Assembly (NCBI GenBank): GCA_028288945.1
Contig: JAQGHH010000549.1
Location: forward strand, 1-14,379
Reading direction: 5' to 3'
DNA: 14,379 nucleotides
DNA from: Phycisphaerales bacterium
GTDB taxonomy: Bacteria > Planctomycetota > Phycisphaerae > Tepidisphaerales > Tepidisphaeraceae
In this document: piece by piece, positions 14,018 through 14,379 of the stretch
Layout: each line of letters starts with the position of its first letter
Position numbering within the stretch: position 1 is the stretch's first letter
Made by a program: the position numbers and the translations under genes
The notes under the pieces: generated by a model
What the model was told of the DNA's origin: nothing
The model's input: only the letters and a program-made list of their open reading frames with translations
Database searches by the model: none

Positions 14018-14379
14018 ATGAAGAACTTCGCACTGTTCCCCGCGTGCGTGGCCGCGCTGTTTGTTACAACCCTTGGCGCATTGTCCGCCCGTGCCGCCGA
14101 CGCACCCGCCACCGGCGCCGAGCGCGTCTTCGAACTCCGCGTCTACCACGCCAACCCCGGCAAGCTCGACGCCCTCAACGCCCGCTTCCGCGACCACACT
14201 AACAAGTTGTTCGAGAAGCACGGGATCACGATCATCGCCTTCTGGACTCCCGCCGATGGCGACAAAGCGAAGAACACGCTCATCTACGTTCTCGCCTACC
14301 CCAGCCGCGACGCGGCCACCAAGTCCTGGAACGATTTCAAGGAAGACTCCGACTGGAAAACCGCCCGGGCCGAATCCGA
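14018..14379 (+). CDS. Secreted NIPSNAP-family protein (3' end outside window)
   Basis: ATG 14018 follows AAAGGAG (14003-14009) at 8-nt spacing, and 120 full codons are visible with no stop. The first ~27 residues are a Sec signal peptide: MKN, a hydrophobic core, and cleavage expected at SARA-AD. The mature start carries the NIPSNAP pattern VFELRVYHANPGKLDALNARFRDHTNKLFEKHG, followed by IIAFWTP, LIYVLAYPSRDAATKSWNDF and the beginning of a DSDWKTARAES segment. NIPSNAP domains are dimeric alpha-beta-barrel (ferredoxin-like) modules without a settled enzymatic role. Exported versions are, as far as I recall, frequent in planctomycetes. It lies 29 bp after the MDR oxidoreductase and is likely co-transcribed. 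Confidence 0.88.
   Translation, partial: MKNFALFPACVAALFVTTLGALSARAADAPATGAERVFELRVYHANPGKLDALNARFRDHTNKLFEKHGITIIAFWTPADGDKAKNTLIYVLAYPSRDAATKSWNDFKEDSDWKTARAES

Overview
This is a high-GC chromosomal window with ordinary bacterial gene content. It most likely comes from a planctomycete, perhaps near the Phycisphaerae. The main evidence is two stand-alone pseudopilin-type proteins, each with an (A/G)FTLVELLVV-type N-terminus and a C-terminal NVL.ADGH box. That architecture is greatly expanded in Planctomycetota. The assignment is an inference; no rRNA or other marker gene is present.

Layout. Positions 1-1788 hold the C-terminal two thirds of an HrpB-type DEAH helicase. A 288-bp leader with four back-to-back hairpins follows, then a 60-codon CsbD-family stress gene with a clear terminator. 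A lipoprotein gene of unknown function (minus) is divergent from pseudopilin 1 (plus). Next come a divergent purM homologue and, 20 bp later, a polytopic membrane protein that looks like a GT-C glycosyltransferase. Positions 7020-7502 are non-coding and hold short-period repeats and small palindromes. On the minus strand a B12-binding-domain radical SAM gene is followed by an 87-codon gene of unknown function. The radical SAM gene has a promoter-like sequence overlapped by a perfect palindrome. A solo STAS-domain protein (plus) converges on a pgeF/YfiH-type gene (minus), which is divergent from coaD (plus). After a 513-bp leader comes pseudopilin 2 with a strong terminator, then a zinc-free MDR oxidoreductase and the start of a secreted NIPSNAP-family protein.

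How the genes fit together. Most are housekeeping or single-function genes without one common pathway: HrpB (RNA helicase), PurM (purines), CoaD (coenzyme A), PgeF (peptidoglycan fidelity). Likely transcription units are purM plus membrane protein, radical SAM plus 87-aa protein, and MDR oxidoreductase plus NIPSNAP.

I see no CRISPR array, insertion sequence, tRNA, rRNA, phage module or recognisable defence system. The best leads for something undescribed are the structured csbD leader, the palindrome-controlled radical SAM/small-protein unit, and the scattered 8-9 bp periodic repeats.
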